A stretch of 64,000 nt of DNA. Source: Bradyrhizobium sp. OK095 (GTDB lineage Bacteria > Pseudomonadota > Alphaproteobacteria > Rhizobiales > Xanthobacteraceae). The translations under genes and the position numbers were made by a program. Location of the stretch: the NCBI RefSeq assembly GCF_900109945.1, contig NZ_FOBX01000013.1, positions 124,001 to 188,000 on the forward strand, in the 5' to 3' direction. Below the pieces are notes generated by a model. It worked only from the letters and a program-made list of their open reading frames with translations, had not been told where the DNA came from and made no database searches. This document shows positions 34,094 to 43,440 of the stretch, one piece after another (position 1 is the stretch's first letter; each line of letters begins with the position of its first letter).

Positions 34094-36259
34094 TCAACCC
34101 GCCGCCTTCGCCTCGCGGCGGCGCGCGGTGAGGATGTATTCGGTGTAACCGTTCGGCTGCTCGCGCCCCTTGAAGATGAGGTCGCTGGCCGCCTTGAAGG
34201 CGACACCGTCGAAGGCGGGCGCCATCGGCTTGTAGATGGCATCGCCAGCGTTCTGGTTGTCGACGACGACGGCCATGCGCTTGAGCGATTCCATCACCTG
34301 CGCTTCGGTGATGACGCCCTGGTGCAGCCAGTTGGCAAGATGCTGGCTGGAGATGCGCAATGTCGCGCGGTCTTCCATCAGGCCGACATCGTGGATGTCA
34401 GGCACCTTGGAGCAGCCGACGCCCTGGTCGATCCAGCGCACGACGTAACCCAGGATGCCCTGGCAGTTGTTGTCGATCTCCTGCTTGACGTCGTCGGGCG
34501 CCCAGTTCGACTGCGACACCGGAATGGTGAGGATGTCGGACAGCTTTGCGCGTGGACCGCCCTTGGTCAGTTCTTGCTGCCGCGCGGTCACGTTGACCTG
34601 ATGGTAGTGCAGCGCATGCAGGGTCGCAGCCGTCGGCGAGGGCACCCACGCGGTGGTGGCGCCGGCCTGCGGATGCGCGAGCTTCTGCGTCAGCATGTCC
34701 GCCATCTTGTCGGGCGCAGCCCACATACCCTTGCCGATCTGGGCATGGCCGGGCAGGCCGTCGATCAGGCCCATGTCGACGTTCCAGTCCTCATAGGCCT
34801 TGATCCAGGCCTGCGCCTTCATCTCGTTCTTGCGGATCATCGGACCCGCTTCCATCGAGGTGTGGATCTCGTCGCCGGTGCGGTCGAGGAAGCCGGTGTT
34901 GATGAACATGATGCGCTTGGAGGCGCGCTGGATGCAGGCCTTGAGATTGACGGTGGTGCGCCGCTCCTCGTCCATGATGCCGACCTTGAGCGTGTTCTCC
35001 GGCAGCCCTAGCATCTTCTCGACGTGATCGAATATCTCGCAGGTCAGCGACACTTCGTCGGGGCCGTGCATCTTCGGCTTGACGATATAGGCAGATCCCG
35101 TGCGGCTGTTCTTGGTCTTGGAGCCGCCTTTCAAGTCATGAATGGCAAGGAGCCCCGACACGGCGGCATCGAGCAGGCCTTCCGGAATCTCTTCGCCCTT
35201 GTCGTCCAGCACCGCGTCGGTGAACATGTGGTGACCGCAATTGCGCATCAAGAGCAGGCTGCGGCCGTGCAGCTTTACTTCGCCCTTGCCATCAGGCGTC
35301 TTGTAGGAGCGGTCGGCGTTGAGCGAACGCGTCAGCGTCTTGCCGCCTTTTTCGAAGTCCGCCGACAGCGTGCCGTTCATCAGGCCGAGCGTGTTGCGAT
35401 AGACCAGCACCTTGTCCTCGGCATCGACAGCGGCAACCGAGTCCTCCATGTCGAGGATGGTCGACACGGCAGATTCCATGATCATGTCGGCGACGCCGGC
35501 CGGATCGTCCTTGCCGATAACGCTGCTGCGGTCGATCTTCACCTCGACATGCAGGCCGTTATTGGCGAGCAGCACCGCGCTCGGCGCGGCCGCATCGCCC
35601 TGGAAGCCGGCGAACTGCACGGCGTTCTTCAGCGCGGTGGCGTTGCCGCTCTTCAGCTTCACCGCGAGCTGGCCCGCGACGACGCTGTAGGCGGTGACGT
35701 CGGTGTGGCTGCCGGTCGCCAGCGGAGCGGCGGCATCGAGGAAGGCTTTTGCCTTCGCGATCACCTTGTCGCCGCGCGCCTTGTTGTAGCCCTTGCCGCT
35801 CTCGGACTGATCGTGCGGGATCGCGTCGGTGCCGTAGAAGGCATCATAGAGCGAACCCCAGCGCGCATTCGCCGCGTTCAGCGCGTAGCGTGCATTGGTC
35901 AGCGGCACGACCAGCTGCGGACCGCAGATCTTGCCGATCTCTTCGTCGACATTGGCGGTCTCGACCTTCTGCGTCGCCGGCTCCGGGACGAGATAGCCGA
36001 TCTCCTTCAGGAACGCGGTATAGACGTCGAGGTCGAACGCCTTGCCCTTGCTGGCGCGGTGCCAGTCGTCGATCTTGGCCTGCAGCGTGTCACGCACGGC
36101 GAGCAGCGCGCGGTTCTTCGGCCCCAATTCCCTGATGATGCCTGCGACGCCTGCCCAGAACGCATCCGGCGCGATCCCCGTTTTCGGGGCCGCTTCCTTG
36201 GCGATGAAATCGAACAGGACGGGAGCGATTCTCAATCCGTGGGCATCGACGCGTTTCAT
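34094..36259 (-). CDS. glcB: Malate synthase G
   Basis: This 721-residue single-chain enzyme condenses glyoxylate and acetyl-CoA to malate in the glyoxylate or glycolate pathway. The length is that of isoform G rather than A. Recognisable active-site stretches are IMDEERRTTVNL, FLDRTGDEIHTSMEAGPM and YVVRWIDQGVGCSKVPDIHDVGLMEDR (in part), the last including the conserved Cys and Asp near the C-terminus. I use the ATG at 36259 (MKRVDAHGL) behind AAGAAAGA; the open frame runs further to 36316. It is monocistronic with a good terminator. Confidence 0.96.
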   Translation of the reverse strand: MKRVDAHGLRIAPVLFDFIAKEAAPKTGIAPDAFWAGVAGIIRELGPKNRALLAVRDTLQAKIDDWHRASKGKAFDLDVYTAFLKEIGYLVPEPATQKVETANVDEEIGKICGPQLVVPLTNARYALNAANARWGSLYDAFYGTDAIPHDQSESGKGYNKARGDKVIAKAKAFLDAAAPLATGSHTDVTAYSVVAGQLAVKLKSGNATALKNAVQFAGFQGDAAAPSAVLLANNGLHVEVKIDRSSVIGKDDPAGVADMIMESAVSTILDMEDSVAAVDAEDKVLVYRNTLGLMNGTLSADFEKGGKTLTRSLNADRSYKTPDGKGEVKLHGRSLLLMRNCGHHMFTDAVLDDKGEEIPEGLLDAAVSGLLAIHDLKGGSKTKNSRTGSAYIVKPKMHGPDEVSLTCEIFDHVEKMLGLPENTLKVGIMDEERRTTVNLKACIQRASKRIMFINTGFLDRTGDEIHTSMEAGPMIRKNEMKAQAWIKAYEDWNVDMGLIDGLPGHAQIGKGMWAAPDKMADMLTQKLAHPQAGATTAWVPSPTAATLHALHYHQVNVTARQQELTKGGPRAKLSDILTIPVSQSNWAPDDVKQEIDNNCQGILGYVVRWIDQGVGCSKVPDIHDVGLMEDRATLRISSQHLANWLHQGVITEAQVMESLKRMAVVVDNQNAGDAIYKPMAPAFDGVAFKAASDLIFKGREQPNGYTEYILTARRREAKAAG

Positions 36260-36429
36260 GATGGTCTTTCTTGTTGGAAATGGCTGTTTTTGGCTGCTTT
36301 GACCCGACAGCAGCAAAATGCGCCCACGCGGGGCAGCTTTCAGGACCTATTAGCCCCAAAATCGGGGCGGTGAGAAGACCCCCAACGTCTGTCAAAATGT
36401 CAAGGAATGGGCGGGGCCCCACGCACCGC

Positions 36430-36537
36430 TGTCATTCCCCGCGAAGGCGGGGAATCCAGTACGCCGCGGCTTCTCGGCTCAATCACTGCTGTCGGTGGAA
36501 TACTGGGTCGCCCGGTCAAGCCGGACGACGACAGCGG
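36430..36537. repeat. Interspersed repeat, Bradyrhizobium type (GTCATTCCCCGCGAAGGCGGGGAATCC...)
   Basis: Between glcB and cysNC is a unit with the dyad ATTCCCCGC / GCGGGGAAT followed by CCAGTACGCCGCGGC, and at the other end GGAATACTGGGTCGCCCGGTCAAGCCGG. I recognise both halves as a frequent mobile-like intergenic repeat of this genus. It lies just after the cysNC stop and may act as its 3' end structure. Confidence 0.6.
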
Positions 36538-36550
36538 GACCAGGACAGCC

Positions 36551-38488
36551 TCAAATATTCGCGGCGAGGTCCACGACTTCGTCGAACAGCACGCCGGTTG
36601 TCTTCAGCATCTGCTCGATCTCGTCGGCCGCATCCGAAACCGTCCGTGCCGAGGTATCGATCACGAGCTCGGCGGCCTGCGGCGTCTCGTAATCGTTGCC
36701 GATGCCCGTAAAGGAGGCAAGCGCGCCGGCGCGGGCCTTCTTGTAGTGGCCCTTGGGGTCGCGCTCCTCGCAGATTCCGGCCGGCGTCGCGACATGGATC
36801 TCACGGAACGCGGTGTCGGCGATGCGGCGGGCGGTGGCGCGGTCTTCGCGGGCAGGCGAGACGGCCGCGACGATGGCGATATGGCCATTGCGGGCGAGAT
36901 GCGTCGCGACTTCCGCAAGCCTGCGGATGTTCTCGCTGCGGTCGGCGGCGGAGAAGCCGAGATCGCTGTTGAGGCCCGCACGCAGCGTGTCGCCGTCGAG
37001 CAGGATCGGCGAGCCGCCATTGGTGAAGAGACGCCGCTCCAGTGCCTTGGCCAAGGTCGACTTGCCGGAGGCCGGCAGGCCGGTGAGCCAGACCACGGCG
37101 CCGTTGTGGCGATAGCGCGCGGAGCGCTCATCCAGCCGCAGCGCGGATTCCACCGGCACGATGTCGACAGGCACGGCACGCTGGCCGGCATCGACCGACA
37201 GCACGAGACCGCCGCCGGCGATGCGCCCGGAGACCTCGATCACCAGACGGCCGGTGCGCGGATTTTCGGTGTAGGGATCGGTCGCGATCGGATTGGAGAG
37301 GGAAATGTCGATCTCGCCGACATGGTTGCGGCCGATCGCCTTGTTCTCGACGCTCGACAGCTCGCCGGGATCGACGGCCTTCTCGATGGCGACGACGGTG
37401 GCGCGGCTTTCCTTCGGTCCGCAGCGGACCAGCAACTGGTCGCCCTTGGCGAGCGGCTTGTCGTGCAGCCAGAAGATGCGCGCACGCAGCCGCCGGGTCT
37501 CGCGCGGGGCGGCGTTGGCATGCGCGATGATGTCGCCGCGCTCGAGGAACAATTCGCGGTCGAGCGTGATGCCGACCGAGCGGCCTGCGCCTTGGCGTCC
37601 AGCGACCGGCGTCACCGGCCAGCTTTCGACCGTCTTGATCTTCGCGATCTTGCCGGCCGGCATGATCACGACCTCGTCGCCGGCAATCAGGCTGCCGGAT
37701 TCGATCCGGCCCGCGACGATGCGGCGGTCGTCGAACTTGTAGATCGCCTGCACCGGCAGCCGCAGCGCCAATGCTTCCAGCGGCCGCGCCGGTTCGAGCT
37801 GATCCAGCGCTTCGACCACGGTCGGTCCCTTGTACCAGCCGATCCGGTCGGTACGCTCGGCGACGCCGTCGCCGTCACGCGCGGAAATCGGGATCACGGC
37901 CGTGGGCTTGACGCCGAGGCCCTGCAAATGCGCCGAGATCTCGTCACTGATCTCCTTGAAGCGATCGGCGGAGAAGTCGACGCGGTCCATCTTGTTGACG
38001 ACGACCGCGACCTGCTTCACGCCCAGCAGATGCAGCAGATAGCCGTGCCGCCGGGTCTGGTCGCGCACGCCTTCGAGCGCGTCGATGATCAGCACTGCGC
38101 CGTCGGCCTGCGACGCCCCGGTGATCATGTTGCGCAAGAATTCGGCGTGGCCGGGCGCGTCGATCAGCACGATGTCGCGCGAATTGGTGCGGAATCGGAT
38201 CTGCGTGGTGTCGATGGTGATGCCCTGGTCGCGCTCGGTCTGGAGCGCGTCGAGCAGGAACGACCATTCGAACGGCATGCCGCGCCGCGCGCTGACGGCC
38301 TTCAGCATCTCGAGCTTGCCGTCGGGGAGGCTGCCGGTCTCGTGCAGGAGACGACCGACCAGCGTCGACTTGCCGTGGTCGACATGACCGACGATGACGA
38401 TGCGGACCTGCGGTCTCGTCGTGCCATTTGGCATCGACGTCGTGCCGTTCGGGGTGGCGGGCGAGGCCGGGGTGACGATCATGTTCAT
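36551..38488 (-). CDS. cysNC: Bifunctional sulfate adenylyltransferase large subunit / APS kinase (CysN-CysC, NodQ type)
   Basis: This 645-residue fusion contains an EF-Tu-like GTPase CysN (G1 GHVDHGKST near residue 37, DAPGHAEF, NKMDRVDF) up to about residue 440 and a C-terminal APS kinase CysC (GLPASGKST, then the PAPS-site region). With CysD it makes APS from sulfate and ATP, and the kinase makes PAPS. The ATG at 38488 (MNMIV) lies 22 bases after cysD. The same fusion is the NodQ of rhizobia, but the setting here is plain sulfur assimilation, with no nodulation genes nearby. Confidence 0.95.
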   Translation of the reverse strand: MNMIVTPASPATPNGTTSMPNGTTRPQVRIVIVGHVDHGKSTLVGRLLHETGSLPDGKLEMLKAVSARRGMPFEWSFLLDALQTERDQGITIDTTQIRFRTNSRDIVLIDAPGHAEFLRNMITGASQADGAVLIIDALEGVRDQTRRHGYLLHLLGVKQVAVVVNKMDRVDFSADRFKEISDEISAHLQGLGVKPTAVIPISARDGDGVAERTDRIGWYKGPTVVEALDQLEPARPLEALALRLPVQAIYKFDDRRIVAGRIESGSLIAGDEVVIMPAGKIAKIKTVESWPVTPVAGRQGAGRSVGITLDRELFLERGDIIAHANAAPRETRRLRARIFWLHDKPLAKGDQLLVRCGPKESRATVVAIEKAVDPGELSSVENKAIGRNHVGEIDISLSNPIATDPYTENPRTGRLVIEVSGRIAGGGLVLSVDAGQRAVPVDIVPVESALRLDERSARYRHNGAVVWLTGLPASGKSTLAKALERRLFTNGGSPILLDGDTLRAGLNSDLGFSAADRSENIRRLAEVATHLARNGHIAIVAAVSPAREDRATARRIADTAFREIHVATPAGICEERDPKGHYKKARAGALASFTGIGNDYETPQAAELVIDTSARTVSDAADEIEQMLKTTGVLFDEVVDLAANI

Positions 38489-38510
38489 ATCGCGCTCGCG
38501 TCCTTGGGAA

Positions 38511-39398
38511 TCAGAGATAGCCGGCGACGCGCAGGCGCTCGAAGGCGTCCTCGGTCTCGTGGTCGAGCGCACGGCCGGCGCGCTCCGGCACCTTGGTCTG
38601 CTCGAGCTCGATCAGGATCTCGTCGATGTTCGACGCGGTCGAAGCGACCGGATTGGTGATGTCCTGATCGCCCAGCGAGCGGTAACGTTTGCCGTTTTGC
38701 GAGAGATAGAGCGGGATGATCGGGATGTTCTCGCGCTTGGTGTAGGCCCAGATATCGGACTCGGTCCAATGCAGGATCGGATGGATGCGTAAGTGAGCGC
38801 CCTGCGGCGGCGACGCATTGAAATGATCCCAGAACTCCGGCGGCTGGTCGCGCACGTCCCAATTGCCTTCGAGACCGCGCGGCGAGAACACGCGCTCCTT
38901 GGCGCGGGTGGCTTCCTCGTCGCGGCGGATGCCGGCGATCAGGCCATCAAAGCCGTATTTGCCGAGCGCCATCTTGAGGCCCTCGGTCTTGCGCGCGGCG
39001 GAACGGGCAGCTGGCGGCAGTGTTGGGTCGACGGCATCGATGGGCGGGCAGGGCTCGACGCGCAGGTCCAGGTCCCACTCTTTTCCGTAATGGTCGCGGA
39101 AGCGGTACATCTCCGGAAACTTCTTGCCGGTATCGACATGGAGGGCCGGGAACGGCAGCCGGCCGAAGAACGCCTTGCGCGCCAGCCAGATCATCACATT
39201 GGAGTCCTTGCCGAGCGACCACAGCAGGGCAATCTTCTTCAAACGGCCAAACGCCTCGCGGAAGATGTAGATGCTCTGCGCCTCCAACTGGTCCAGATGG
39301 TCCATGCTGGGGGTGGTCAGCCCGACTGGAATTTGCTCGGAAACGGGGGGGCGGGAGTCCCGTCCATCTGCACCGGAATCGGTCCTGAGAAGATGCAT
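38511..39398 (-). CDS. cysD: Sulfate adenylyltransferase small subunit CysD
   Basis: The 295-residue ATP-sulfurylase subunit has the PP-loop-type site (ALLWSLGKDSNVM), then HVDTGKKFPEMY, GIRRDEEATRAKER and IHPILHWTESDIW. The ATG at 39398 (MHLLRTDSG) gives normal length; the open frame upstream to 39488 is not typical. It is the first gene of the minus-strand half of a sulfate divergon whose other half starts at 39542. Confidence 0.95.
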   Translation of the reverse strand: MHLLRTDSGADGRDSRPPVSEQIPVGLTTPSMDHLDQLEAQSIYIFREAFGRLKKIALLWSLGKDSNVMIWLARKAFFGRLPFPALHVDTGKKFPEMYRFRDHYGKEWDLDLRVEPCPPIDAVDPTLPPAARSAARKTEGLKMALGKYGFDGLIAGIRRDEEATRAKERVFSPRGLEGNWDVRDQPPEFWDHFNASPPQGAHLRIHPILHWTESDIWAYTKRENIPIIPLYLSQNGKRYRSLGDQDITNPVASTASNIDEILIELEQTKVPERAGRALDHETEDAFERLRVAGYL

Positions 39399-39541
39399 CT
39401 CTGCCACTTTGCGTTTGGAGGCGAAAATTCTATAGTTGCACTGCGGAAGAGAAGAAGAAATTTTCTCTTTGCGCGCTCGAAACGACACATATATAGAAAA
39501 TAATTCCAGTCAACCCCGGATGTGGGGGAAGCGAGTATCGC
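39399..39541. promoter_or_regulatory. Divergent control region of the sulfate assimilation genes
   Basis: The 143 bases between cysD and cysG are markedly AT-rich in the middle (around 39450-39515, including CACATATATAGAAAATAATT), in contrast to the flanking coding DNA. They must hold promoters in both directions. I see no clean operator that I could assign to a CysB/Cbl-type regulator. Confidence 0.45.
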
Positions 39542-40960
39542 ATGCGGTTCTTGCCGGTGTTCCTCGATCTCAAGGCCGGTCCGGTGGTCCTCATCGGCGC
39601 GGGTGAGCTTTTGCGCGCAAAACTGCGCGTGCTCGCCGCTGCCGGCGCGTGCCTCCGCGTGCATGCGATCGACGGCAATCAGGATCTGGGCCTTGGGGAG
39701 GCGGCGCGCATCGAGATCGCGGCCGGCGATCCGCTGACCGCCGATCTCTCAGGTGTCATCGCCGTCGTCTGCGCGGGCGCAGGCGACGTCGGTGTGGCGA
39801 TGTCGGCGCGGGCGAAGTCGCTCGGCCTGCCCGTCAACGTCATGGACGATCTCGAACATTCCAGCTTCATCTTCCCGGCAATCGTCGACCGCGACGACGT
39901 CGTGGTCGCGGTCGGCACCGGCGGCACCTCGCCGGTGGTGGCACGGCGCGTGCGCGAGAAGATCGAGGCGCTGCTGCCGGCGCGCATCGGCGAGCTCGCC
40001 GAGTTCATCGGCGGCTTCCGCAAATCCATTAACGAGCGCATTGCCGAGTTTCCGCTGCGCCGCCGCTTCTGGGAGCGCGTGATCGACGGTCCGATCGGCG
40101 CCGCCGTGCTCGCCGGCCGCAAGGACGAGGCGGATGCGGCGCTCAAGGCGATTTCCAATCCGTCCGAATTCGCGCGCGCCGACAAGCCGGAAGGCTCGGT
40201 CGTGCTGGTCGGCGCGGGTCCCGGCGATCCCGATCTGCTCACCATCAAGGCGCTGCGCGCGTTGCAGGATGCCGATATCGTCTTTCATGACGAACTGGTC
40301 TCGCCCGAGATTCTCGACCGCATCCGCCGCGATACCACGCGGGTTGCTGTCGGTCGCCGTATCGGCAAGCCCGGCATCGGCCAGGATGCCATCAACAAGC
40401 GCATGATCGAGGCCGCGCAATCCGGCCAGCGCGTCGTGCGTCTCAAGGGTGGCGATCCCTTCGTGTTCGGCCGCGGCGGCGAAGAGGTCGAAGCGCTGCG
40501 CGCCGCCGGCATCGCCTATTCGATCATTCCCGGCATCACCGCGGGCCTCGGCGGTGCCGCCGATTTCGAGGTGCCGCTCACCTACCGTCATGAAGCGACC
40601 CGCATCACCTTCCTCACCGCGCACAAGGCGCGCGATGCGGAAGCGGTGGACTGGTCGACGCTGACCGACACCAGAATGACAGTCGTGGTCTACATGGGCA
40701 TGAGCGCTGCACCCGCCATCCGCGCCGGCCTGTTCGCCGCCGGCCGCTCGCCGGAGACGCCGGTCGGTGTGTTCGCCCGCGTCACGCGTCCGGATGCGCA
40801 GGGCGCGATCGGTACGCTGCGCGACCTGCCCGAGCTGGTGCAGCGGACCCATGGCGGTCCTGCCATCCTCATCATCGGCGACGTGGTCCGGCATGCCGGT
40901 TCGCTTCGCCGCCAAACACCCAAGCAAATCATCTCTGACCTCCTGGATGCTGCCGAATGA
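39542..40960 (+). CDS. cysG: Siroheme synthase CysG (dehydrogenase/ferrochelatase plus SAM methyltransferase)
   Basis: The 472-residue protein combines a precorrin-2 dehydrogenase/ferrochelatase domain (1-200: FLPVFLDLKAGPVVLIGAG, VNVMDDLEHSSFIFPAIVDR) with uroporphyrinogen-III C-methyltransferase (from about 220: VVLVGAGPGDPDLLTIKALR, VRLKGGDPFVFGRGGEE, SIIPGITAGLGG). It makes siroheme, the cofactor of the sulfite reductase encoded two genes downstream. The nucleotide-binding loop reads GAGELLRAK, a variation on the usual GGGxVAxRK. The stop overlaps the DUF2849 start (ATGA). Confidence 0.93.
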   Translation: MRFLPVFLDLKAGPVVLIGAGELLRAKLRVLAAAGACLRVHAIDGNQDLGLGEAARIEIAAGDPLTADLSGVIAVVCAGAGDVGVAMSARAKSLGLPVNVMDDLEHSSFIFPAIVDRDDVVVAVGTGGTSPVVARRVREKIEALLPARIGELAEFIGGFRKSINERIAEFPLRRRFWERVIDGPIGAAVLAGRKDEADAALKAISNPSEFARADKPEGSVVLVGAGPGDPDLLTIKALRALQDADIVFHDELVSPEILDRIRRDTTRVAVGRRIGKPGIGQDAINKRMIEAAQSGQRVVRLKGGDPFVFGRGGEEVEALRAAGIAYSIIPGITAGLGGAADFEVPLTYRHEATRITFLTAHKARDAEAVDWSTLTDTRMTVVVYMGMSAAPAIRAGLFAAGRSPETPVGVFARVTRPDAQGAIGTLRDLPELVQRTHGGPAILIIGDVVRHAGSLRRQTPKQIISDLLDAAE

Positions 40961-41271
40961 CCTCCCCACTGCAACAGAAAATCAAGATCGCCGGTCCCTC
41001 CATCGTGACCGCCAACCGCACCTGGGACGGCATCGTCGTCTACCGCACCGCCAACAAGGGCTGGTCGGCGGAGCTGGCCGATGCCGCAATCGTGCGCAAC
41101 TCCGACGAGGCGAAAGTGTTGCTCGCCGAGGCCGTTGCCGATGACGTCGGCGCGATCGGTCCCTATATCGCACCGGTGCAGGTCGGCGATGATGGTGTGA
41201 TCGAGCCGGGCAACCTGCGCGAACAGATTCGCAAGGCCGGCGTCACCATCGAGCTGCCGGCTCAGGGTTAA
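40957..41271 (+). CDS. DUF2849 protein of the sulfite reductase operon
   Basis: The 104-residue protein (KIAGPSIVTANRTWDGIVVY, LADAAIVRNSDEAKVLLAEA) matches DUF2849, a family that in Alphaproteobacteria sits between siroheme synthase and sulfite reductase genes. It has no membrane segment or signal and is presumably cytosolic. The function is unknown; the strict linkage suggests help with sulfite reductase assembly or electron delivery. It overlaps cysG by four bases and precedes cysI by 11. Confidence 0.88.
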   Translation: MTSPLQQKIKIAGPSIVTANRTWDGIVVYRTANKGWSAELADAAIVRNSDEAKVLLAEAVADDVGAIGPYIAPVQVGDDGVIEPGNLREQIRKAGVTIELPAQG

Positions 41272-41282
41272 GGCACGCTTCA

Positions 41283-42938
41283 ATGTATGCTTACGACGAA
41301 ATCGACCGCACGCTTGTCAACGAGCGCGTCTCGGAATTCCGCGACCAGGTGCAGCGCCGCCTTTCGGGCGAACTCACCGAGGACGAATTCAAGATGCTGC
41401 GCTTGCAGAACGGCGTCTATCTGCAACTGCACGCCTACATGTTCCGCGTCGCCATCCCCTATGGGACGCTGGCGTCGAACCAGTTGCGGCAGCTTGCCCA
41501 TGTCGCGCGCAAATACGACCGCGGCTACGGCCATTTCACCACGCGCCAGAACATCCAGTTCAACTGGATCAAGCTTTCGGACCTCCCGGATGCGCTGGCC
41601 GACCTCGCGGAGGTCGGCATCCACGCGATGCAGACCTCCGGCAACAACATGCGCAACGTCACGTCCGACCAGTGGGCCGGTGTCGCGCCCGGCGAGATCG
41701 AGGATCCCCGCATCTGGTCGGAGCTGATCCGCCAGCATACGACGCTGCATCCGGAATTCTCGTTCCTGCCGCGCAAGTTCAAGATCGCCATCACTGCGTC
41801 GGACCACGATCGCGCGGCGATCAAGGTCCACGATATCGGCCTGCGCCTGATCAAGAGCGAGAAGGGTGAGACCGGTTTTGAGGTGCTGGTCGGCGGCGGC
41901 TTGGGTCGCACGCCGTTCATCGGCAAGACCATCAAGCACTTCGTCCACGGCCGCGATCTCCTGAGCTATATCGAGGCGATCCTGCGCGTCTACAATCAGT
42001 ACGGCCGCCGCGACAACATCTACAAGGCACGGATCAAGATCCTGGTGCACGAGCTAGGTATCGAGAAATTCTCCCGCGAGGTCGAGGAGGAGTGGCAGCA
42101 CCTTCGTAACTCCTCGCTCCAGATCGACGACGAGGTGATTGAGGATATCCGCTCGCGCTTCATCTATCCCGCCTACGAGAAGCTGCCGCACATGCCTGAC
42201 GAGTTGCGGCAGGCCGCAGCCGAGCCTGATTTCGAAGCCTGGCGCAAGAACTCGGTCGCCCCGCACAAGAACCCGGGCTACTCCATCGTCACGATCTCGC
42301 TGAAGCCGATCGGCGCGCCTCCGGGCGATGCGACCGCCGAGCAGATGGATGCGCTGGCCGATCTCGCCGACAAATACTCCTTCGGTGAACTTCGCGTCGG
42401 CCACGAGCAGAATCTGGCTCTTCCGCATGTCGCCAAGCGCGATCTGCCGGCACTGTGGAAGGCGCTCGACAAGCTTGGCCTCGCGACGCCGAACGTCAAT
42501 CTGATCACCGACATCATCGCCTGCCCGGGTCTGGATTACTGCTCGCTGGCGAATGCGCGCTCGATCCCGATCGCGCAGGAGCTGACGCGGCGCTTTGCCA
42601 ATCACGAGTTGGCCAATCTGATCGGCCGTCTCCACATCAACATCTCCGGCTGCATCAATGCCTGCGGCCATCATCATGTCGGCCATATCGGCATTCTCGG
42701 CGTCGAGAAGAACGGCGAGGAGGTCTACCAGATCACTATCGGCGGCCGTGCCGACGAGAGCGCCGCGCTCGGCAACCTCATCGGCCCCGGCGTCAAGTTC
42801 GACGAGGTCGCCGACGTCGTCGAGGACATCGTGGAAGCCTATCTGGCGCTGCGCGAGCGTCCGGAGGAGCTGTTCGTCGACACCGTAAAACGCCTCGGCG
42901 TCGAACCCTTCAAGGAGCGCGTCTATGCCACTCGTTAA
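41283..42938 (+). CDS. cysI: Siroheme-[4Fe-4S] sulfite (nitrite/sulfite) reductase
   Basis: The 551-residue enzyme carries out six-electron reduction of sulfite to sulfide. The cluster/siroheme ligands are visible: CPGLDYC (C-x5-C) and CINAC (C-x3-C) followed by GHHHVGHIG. The duplicated ferrite-reductase domains give TTRQNIQFNWIKL and QTSGNNMRNVTSD. No flavoprotein CysJ is encoded nearby, so it probably takes electrons from ferredoxin or from another donor. The 3' end overlaps the DUF934 gene by 14 bases. A nitrite role cannot be excluded on sequence, but the neighbours are all sulfur genes. Confidence 0.93.
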   Translation: MYAYDEIDRTLVNERVSEFRDQVQRRLSGELTEDEFKMLRLQNGVYLQLHAYMFRVAIPYGTLASNQLRQLAHVARKYDRGYGHFTTRQNIQFNWIKLSDLPDALADLAEVGIHAMQTSGNNMRNVTSDQWAGVAPGEIEDPRIWSELIRQHTTLHPEFSFLPRKFKIAITASDHDRAAIKVHDIGLRLIKSEKGETGFEVLVGGGLGRTPFIGKTIKHFVHGRDLLSYIEAILRVYNQYGRRDNIYKARIKILVHELGIEKFSREVEEEWQHLRNSSLQIDDEVIEDIRSRFIYPAYEKLPHMPDELRQAAAEPDFEAWRKNSVAPHKNPGYSIVTISLKPIGAPPGDATAEQMDALADLADKYSFGELRVGHEQNLALPHVAKRDLPALWKALDKLGLATPNVNLITDIIACPGLDYCSLANARSIPIAQELTRRFANHELANLIGRLHINISGCINACGHHHVGHIGILGVEKNGEEVYQITIGGRADESAALGNLIGPGVKFDEVADVVEDIVEAYLALRERPEELFVDTVKRLGVEPFKERVYATR

Positions 42939-43440
42939 CGGCGGAAAGATCGCCGACGACAGTTTTGTGAAACTCGCCGTCGACACGCCGCTGCCCGAGA
43001 GCGGCGACATCCTGGTGCCGGCCGAGCGCTTCCTGAGCGATGCCGATGCGCTGCTCAAGCGAGCTGGCAAGGTCGGCGTGATCTGGCCGAACAACCGCGA
43101 CATCGCGGAGCTCGTGCCCTATCTCGGCAAGATCGCCACCGTTGCATTGGTGTTCCCGAACTTCCGCGATGGACGCGCCTACAGCCAGGCGCGGCTGCTG
43201 CGTGAGCGTTACGGCTATCGCGGCGATCTGCGTGCCACCGGTCAGGTGCTGCGCGATCAGTTCGTGTTCATGCTGCGCGCCGGCTTCGATTCCTTCGAGG
43301 TCAAGAAGCAGGCCGACGCGGAAGCCTTCATGCTGACCGCAAAACGCTATTCGGTGTTCTATCAGCCGACCGGCGATGGTCGCATCACGGCGCTGCACCG
43401 GCGCATGCAGCTGCGTCACTCCGAGGGTGTCGGCACGTGA
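42925..43440 (+). CDS. DUF934 protein of the sulfite reductase operon
   Basis: The 171-residue protein belongs to DUF934, which is always found with cysI/cysH in Alpha- and Betaproteobacteria (GVIWPNNRDIAELVPYLGKIATVALVFPNFRDGRAYSQARLLRER, seen in pieces). The segment FPNFRDGRAYSQAR is the family signature. No metal-binding cysteines are present. It is translationally coupled at both ends (overlaps of 14 and 4 bases). The role is unknown, but an accessory role in sulfite reduction is the usual inference. Confidence 0.9.
   Translation: MPLVNGGKIADDSFVKLAVDTPLPESGDILVPAERFLSDADALLKRAGKVGVIWPNNRDIAELVPYLGKIATVALVFPNFRDGRAYSQARLLRERYGYRGDLRATGQVLRDQFVFMLRAGFDSFEVKKQADAEAFMLTAKRYSVFYQPTGDGRITALHRRMQLRHSEGVGT

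Noticed and set aside
36351..36367. GCCCC-AAAATC-GGGGC hairpin upstream of glcB
   Set aside because: Five base pairs in GC-rich DNA is expected by chance, with no T tail.
35024..36373. 449-codon open frame on plus opposite glcB
   Set aside because: Antisense to malate synthase G with its complete active site; composition is Arg/His/Gln-rich as in frame shadows.
36407..38659. 750-codon open frame on plus opposite cysNC
   Set aside because: Long antisense frames are common in GC-rich DNA; the minus strand encodes a full CysN-CysC fusion.
39399..39541. Riboswitch (SAM type) in the cysD-cysG gap
   Set aside because: I could not find a conserved riboswitch core or a consistent set of stems; the region is short and AT-rich.
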